DNA of 9,802 nt, taken from NCBI RefSeq assembly GCF_036518555.1, contig NZ_DATDMY010000050.1, positions 1-9,802 on the forward strand, in the 5' to 3' direction. This document shows positions 7,065-9,802 of the stretch, one piece after another. The position numbers and the translations under genes were made by a program. The notes under the pieces are model-generated. The model did no database searches. It was not told the DNA's origin and saw only the letters and a list, made by a program, of their open reading frames with translations. This DNA comes from Dokdonella_A sp036518555 (GTDB taxonomy: Bacteria; Pseudomonadota; Gammaproteobacteria; Xanthomonadales; Rhodanobacteraceae). Numbering within the stretch: position 1 is the stretch's first letter; every line of letters begins with the position of its first letter.

Positions 7065-8353
7065 GGCGTGAAATGCTTCCGCAGGCCGCTCCAGCACGCT
7101 TGGTAGTCGCGCTGCCGGTGCGCGGCGGCGAGCGCCTGCGCGGTCGGCCGGATCACCGCGCGCGTCTCGAACATGAAGGCCATCGTGTCCGTGATGTAGT
7201 CGGGCTTCGAGGTATCCGCCGCGCTCGCCTTCTCGAATGTCGCCGCGTCCGGCCCGTGACCGGTGAAGCTGTTGTGCAGCGAACATCCGCCGGGCGCGAA
7301 GCCTTCGGCCTTCGCGTCGTAAGCGCCGTGGACGAGGCCCATGAACTCGCTGGCGACGTTGCGGTGGAACCACGGTGGCCGGAACGTGTCCTGCGCGGCG
7401 AGGATGCGCGGCGGAAAGATCACGAAGTCCATGTTGCTGACGCCCTCGTGCTCGCCCGGCGAATGCAGCACGAGGAAGATCGAGGGATCGGGATGGTCGT
7501 AGCTGATCGAGCCGATCGTGTTGTGGCGGCGCAAGTCGTACTTGTACGGAACGTAGTTGCCGTGCCATCCGACGACGTCGCAGGGCGAATGGCCGATGGG
7601 CGCGCGCCACAGATGGCCCTGGAACTTCGCGACGAGTTCGAACCCGCCTTCGACGTCCTCGTACGCGGCCTGCGGCGCGAGGAAGTCGCGCGGATTGGCG
7701 AGGCCGTTGCTGCCGATCGGGCCGAGGTCGGGAAGCTTCAGCAGCGCGCCGAAGTTCTCGCAGACGTAGCCGCGCGCGACGCCGTCGGGCAATGCGACGC
7801 GGAAGCGCACGCCGCGCGGGATCACGAGGATCTCGTTCGGCACGACGTCGAGCACGCCGAGTTCGGTTTCGACGTGCAGGCCGCCCTGCTGCGGCACGAT
7901 CAGCAGTTCGCCGTCGGCGTCGTAGAACCAGCGCCCCTGCATGTCGCGATTGGCCGCGTACAGGTGGATGCCGACGCCGCCCTGTGCGGCCGGCGATCCG
8001 TTGCCGGCCATCGTGTAGAGGCCTTCGACGAAATCGATCGGCTGCTGCGGCAGCGGCAACGGGCTCCAGCGCAACTGGTCCGGCGTGACCGGCCCGGCGC
8101 CGAAGTCGTTGTGGAAGGCCGGCTGCTCGAACGGCACGAACGTATCGTGCATCGCCGCCGGGCGGATGCGGTACAGCCAGCTGCGCCGATTCGCGTGCCG
8201 CGGAGCGGTGAATGCGGTCCCGGACAGCTGTTCGGCATACAGGCCATGCGCGACGCGCTGCGGCGAGTTGCGCCCGAGCGGCAGGGTGCCGGCGAGCGCC
8301 TCGGTCGCGAACTCGTTGCCGAAACCGGATTGGTAGCCGTTGCTCTCGATCAC
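7061..8353 (-). CDS. hmgA: homogentisate 1,2-dioxygenase
   Basis: A 430-residue non-haem iron ring-cleavage enzyme that opens homogentisate with O2 to give maleylacetoacetate. The full-length family pattern is present: YQSGFGNEFATEALAGTLP at 8-26, HGLYAEQLSGTAFTAPR at 36-52, and RSWLYRIRP at 57-65. Iron ligands are readable as H330 and E336 in FHRNVASEFMG and H366 in NSFTGHGPD, and the base histidine as H287 in YDHPDPS. These agree within one position with the numbering I recall for the Pseudomonas putida enzyme. Length is normal. The start is GTG at 8353, 7 nt after AGGA. A closer ATG (8361-8359) is out of frame and encodes only three codons, its stop overlapping this GTG. It lies 52 nt after the hpd stop with no terminator visible between, and its own stop overlaps the next gene's probable GTG. 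Loss of this step in other bacteria causes pyomelanin accumulation. Confidence 0.97.
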   Translation of the reverse strand: MIESNGYQSGFGNEFATEALAGTLPLGRNSPQRVAHGLYAEQLSGTAFTAPRHANRRSWLYRIRPAAMHDTFVPFEQPAFHNDFGAGPVTPDQLRWSPLPLPQQPIDFVEGLYTMAGNGSPAAQGGVGIHLYAANRDMQGRWFYDADGELLIVPQQGGLHVETELGVLDVVPNEILVIPRGVRFRVALPDGVARGYVCENFGALLKLPDLGPIGSNGLANPRDFLAPQAAYEDVEGGFELVAKFQGHLWRAPIGHSPCDVVGWHGNYVPYKYDLRRHNTIGSISYDHPDPSIFLVLHSPGEHEGVSNMDFVIFPPRILAAQDTFRPPWFHRNVASEFMGLVHGAYDAKAEGFAPGGCSLHNSFTGHGPDAATFEKASAADTSKPDYITDTMAFMFETRAVIRPTAQALAAAHRQRDYQACWSGLRKHFTP

Positions 8354-8361
8354 GTTGACAT
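8350..8361 (-). other. three-codon mini-ORF overlapping the hmgA start
   Basis: ATG-TCA-ACG-TGA is read in a different frame from hmgA, and its TGA overlaps the hmgA GTG (CGTGA). AGG lies directly against this ATG, too close to serve it, but at proper distance from the GTG. It could be chance or a small coupling device; nothing in the sequence shows it is translated. Confidence 0.2.
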
Positions 8362-8405
8362 CCTGTGCTTCAGGGCCGCTTTTCCGTTCGACGAGGGCTC
8401 GGCGT

Positions 8406-9491
8406 TTACAGCACGCCGCGCTTCATCTGGTCGCGTTCGATCGACTCGAACAGCGCCTGGAAGTTGCCCTCGCCGAAGCCCTCGTTGCCCTTGCGCTGGA
8501 TGATCTCGAAGAAGATCGGGCCGATCGCGTTCCGCGTGAAGATCTGCAGCAGCTTGCGCTGCTTCGTCTCGGGATCGGCGTCGATGAGGATCTTGTTCTT
8601 CGCCAGGCGCGGCACGTCCTCGCCATGGTTCGGGATGCGCACGTCGATGACGTCGAAGTACGTGTCCGGCGTGTCGAGGAACTCCACGCCGGCTTCGCGC
8701 ATCCGCTCGACCGTCGAGTAGATGTCGTCGGTGAAGCAGGCGATGTGCTGGATGCCTTCGCCGTGGTACGCGTCCAGGTACTCGTTGATCTGCGACTTCG
8801 GATCGCTCGACTCGTTGAGCGGGATGCGCACGATGCCGTCCGGCGCGGTCATCGCCTTCGACACCAGGCCGGTCTTCGCGCCCTTGATGTCGAAGTAGCG
8901 GATCTCGCGGAAGTTGAACAGTCGCTCGTAGTAGTCCGACCACTTCTGCATGTTGCCGAAGTAGAGGTTGTGCGTGAGATGGTCGATGAAGGTGAGGCCG
9001 AAACCGGCGGGATCGCGCTCGGCGCCCTCGATCGCGACGAAGTCCTTCGCGTACACGTCGCCCACGCGCGGCACGAGGTAGAGCATGCAGTCGCCGATGC
9101 CCTTGACCACGGGCGCGTCGACCGCGCGCGTCGCCGCCTTGTGCGCGACGCGCTCGCCGCAATTGGCGATCACCGCCTGCTCGACCTCGGCGACCGGCTT
9201 GCTGAAGCGGATCGCGAAACCGCACGCGCACGGCCCGTGCTGCGCGGCGAAGTCGGCGGCGAACGAGTCCGGATCCTCGTTGACGAGGAAATTGACGCCG
9301 TTCTGCCGATACACGGTGATCGCGCGCGAGCGGTGCTTCAGCACCGCGGTGAAACCCATGCGCTTGAACAACGCGTGCAGCTCGCCGGCGCGGCCGGCCG
9401 GCGCGGCGAATTCGACGAACTCGAAGCCGTCGATGCCCATCGGGTTGTCGAACGTCGTGACCTGCATGCCGAGGTTGGGTTGGGCGTTCAT
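8406..9491 (-). CDS. hpd: 4-hydroxyphenylpyruvate dioxygenase
   Basis: A 361-residue Fe(II) dioxygenase of the vicinal oxygen chelate fold that converts 4-hydroxyphenylpyruvate to homogentisate. The N-terminal domain begins NPMGIDGFEFVEFAAP (16-31). The C-terminal catalytic domain carries the iron ligands H171 in FIDHLTHN, H249 in GIQHIAC and E329 in IFFEIIQRKG, followed by GFGEGNFQALFESIERDQ, the helix that gates the active site. LNESSDPKSQINEYL (225-239) is a further hallmark. Length matches bacterial enzymes. An in-frame ATG at 9515 exists, but the ATG at 9491 has GGAGG 5 nt before it and gives the usual short N-terminus, and 9515 would lie almost at the predicted transcription start. It is the first gene of the operon, transcribed away from a marR gene, with a promoter and palindrome in the shared gap. 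Confidence 0.97.
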   Translation of the reverse strand: MNAQPNLGMQVTTFDNPMGIDGFEFVEFAAPAGRAGELHALFKRMGFTAVLKHRSRAITVYRQNGVNFLVNEDPDSFAADFAAQHGPCACGFAIRFSKPVAEVEQAVIANCGERVAHKAATRAVDAPVVKGIGDCMLYLVPRVGDVYAKDFVAIEGAERDPAGFGLTFIDHLTHNLYFGNMQKWSDYYERLFNFREIRYFDIKGAKTGLVSKAMTAPDGIVRIPLNESSDPKSQINEYLDAYHGEGIQHIACFTDDIYSTVERMREAGVEFLDTPDTYFDVIDVRIPNHGEDVPRLAKNKILIDADPETKQRKLLQIFTRNAIGPIFFEIIQRKGNEGFGEGNFQALFESIERDQMKRGVL

Positions 9492-9496
9492 GACGG

Positions 9497-9501
9497 CCTC
9501 C
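9497..9501 (-). promoter_or_regulatory. ribosome binding site of hpd
   Basis: GGAGG on the minus strand lies 5 nt ahead of the ATG at 9491-9489. It selects this start over the in-frame ATG at 9515-9513, which would leave the site inside the coding region. Confidence 0.75.
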
Positions 9502-9515
9502 GGTACCAGAAGCAT

Positions 9516-9523
9516 GCTACGAT
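9516..9523 (+). promoter_or_regulatory. possible -10 element of the marR gene
   Basis: GCTACGAT, 37 nt upstream of the marR ATG, has a TACGAT hexamer matching TATAAT at 4 of 6 bases. It overlaps, on the opposite strand, the -10 proposed for hpd and abuts the palindrome at 9524. No clear -35 is seen upstream of it. If real, a regulator on the palindrome would affect both directions. Confidence 0.3.
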
Positions 9524-9547
9524 AGTTTCATCTGAAACTTAATTCAA
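9519..9547 (-). promoter_or_regulatory. predicted hpd operon promoter
   Basis: Reading the minus strand, TTGAAT (9547-9542, 4 of 6 to TTGACA) and TATCGT (9524-9519, 4 of 6 to TATAAT) are separated by exactly 17 nt, the ideal sigma-70 spacing. They lie in the only markedly AT-rich patch of this gap. Transcription would start near 9512, giving a leader of about 20 nt before the hpd ATG. Confidence 0.6.
9524..9539. promoter_or_regulatory. inverted repeat, probable MarR-family operator
   Basis: AGTTTCA-TC-TGAAACT is a perfect inverted repeat with 7-bp arms and a 2-bp centre. It fills the spacer between the proposed hpd -35 and -10 and touches the -10. The size and symmetry suit a MarR dimer, and a marR gene starts 21 nt further on. 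Binding here would block RNA polymerase at hpd and probably also affect marR itself. Confidence 0.62.
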
Positions 9548-9560
9548 GCGGCACCGCCAC

Positions 9561-9802
9561 ATGGCCGATCATGCCCCGCTCGAACTCGAGCGATTCCTGC
9601 CGTACCGGCTGTCGATCCTGTCGAACCGGGTCAGCCAGGCGATCGCGCGCGAGTACCAGGACCGCTTCGACCTCTCGATGACGGAGTGGCGCGTGATGGC
9701 CGTGCTCGCCCGCTACGACGGCCACGGGCTGTCGGCGAGCGAGGTCGCCGCGCGCACGGAGATGGACAAGGTCGCGGTCAGTCGCGCGCTGACCCGGCTG
9801 GT
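9561..9802 (+). CDS. MarR-family transcriptional regulator (3' end outside window)
   Basis: Eighty residues are visible before the right edge, about half of a usual 145-160-residue MarR protein. The start reads ADHAPLELERFLPYRLSILSNRVSQAI, the N-terminal dimerisation helix. It is followed by FDLSMTEWRVMAVLARYDGHGLSASEVAARTEMDKVAVSRALTRL, the winged-helix core with helix-turn-helix at about 56-79. The LSxxEWRVMAVL pattern is typical of MarR. The ATG at 9561 is chosen; only weak purine matches precede it, and another ATG sits at 9571 out of frame. It is divergent from hpd across a 69-nt gap containing the palindrome, so it likely controls the tyrosine operon and itself. The inducer may be a pathway intermediate such as homogentisate or 4-hydroxyphenylpyruvate, but that is a guess. 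Confidence 0.88.
   Translation, partial: MADHAPLELERFLPYRLSILSNRVSQAIAREYQDRFDLSMTEWRVMAVLARYDGHGLSASEVAARTEMDKVAVSRALTRL

Noticed and set aside
6269..8503. A 744-codon plus-strand open frame opposite fah, the membrane-protein gene and hmgA
   Set aside because: It runs across three genes on the other strand with Arg/Ala-rich composition and no domain; the opposite-strand genes have conserved active-site motifs.
8350..9231. A 293-codon minus-strand open frame within hpd
   Set aside because: It is the same strand but a different frame from hpd, with Arg-rich composition and no motif; hpd has all its iron ligands.
8340..9542. A 400-codon plus-strand open frame opposite hpd
   Set aside because: It is an antisense shadow of hpd, composed of repetitive Val/Asp/Arg/Leu residues with no family motif.
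1..9802. tRNA, rRNA, CRISPR array, insertion sequence or phage attachment signs
   Set aside because: No cloverleaf-like stretch, regularly spaced repeats, transposase motifs or long direct repeats were seen on either strand.

Overview
The window is GC-rich bacterial DNA, roughly two-thirds G+C by eye, with strong G/C preference at third codon positions. The gene set and protein styles suggest a gammaproteobacterium of the Xanthomonadales/Lysobacterales group (Lysobacter, Dokdonella or Rhodanobacteraceae-like). The main pointers are a MarR-hpd-hmgA-fah-maiA tyrosine cluster and a large exported protein with a DUF11 domain and a C-terminal 'FADGFD' tag. This placement is inference from protein style only; no 16S or other marker is present.

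Positions 1-4713 are all read on the plus strand. The window opens with the last 37 codons of an unidentified gene. Next comes a GtrB/DPM1-type family 2 glycosyltransferase with two C-terminal membrane segments. It is followed at 31 nt by a 999-residue exported protein: an N-terminal hydrophobic leader, a long stretch of BNR/Asp-box beta-propeller repeats, one DUF11 domain and the short C-terminal tag. A near-perfect hairpin closes this unit, and a small stand-alone CBS-pair protein follows with its own promoter-like site.

Positions 4784-9491 are a compact minus-strand operon for tyrosine/homogentisate catabolism, transcribed in the order hpd, hmgA, a small unrecognised membrane-protein gene, fah, maiA. 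The four enzymes convert 4-hydroxyphenylpyruvate to homogentisate, maleylacetoacetate, fumarylacetoacetate, and finally fumarate plus acetoacetate. No tyrosine aminotransferase or phenylalanine hydroxylase is inside the window. The unknown membrane-protein gene sits between hmgA and fah, overlapping each by 4 nt (GTGA and ATGA), so it is probably translationally coupled to both.

A MarR-family regulator gene is divergent from hpd and runs off the right edge. The short AT-rich gap between them holds a perfect 7-2-7 inverted repeat lying exactly between plausible -35 and -10 hexamers of the hpd promoter. This looks like the MarR operator and suggests repression of the operon by that regulator.

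There are no RNA genes, insertion sequences, CRISPR arrays or phage genes visible, and no gene-free stretch longer than about 125 nt. Most of the window is ordinary metabolism. The least explained items are the operon-embedded membrane protein, the hpd/marR control site and the large tagged secreted protein.
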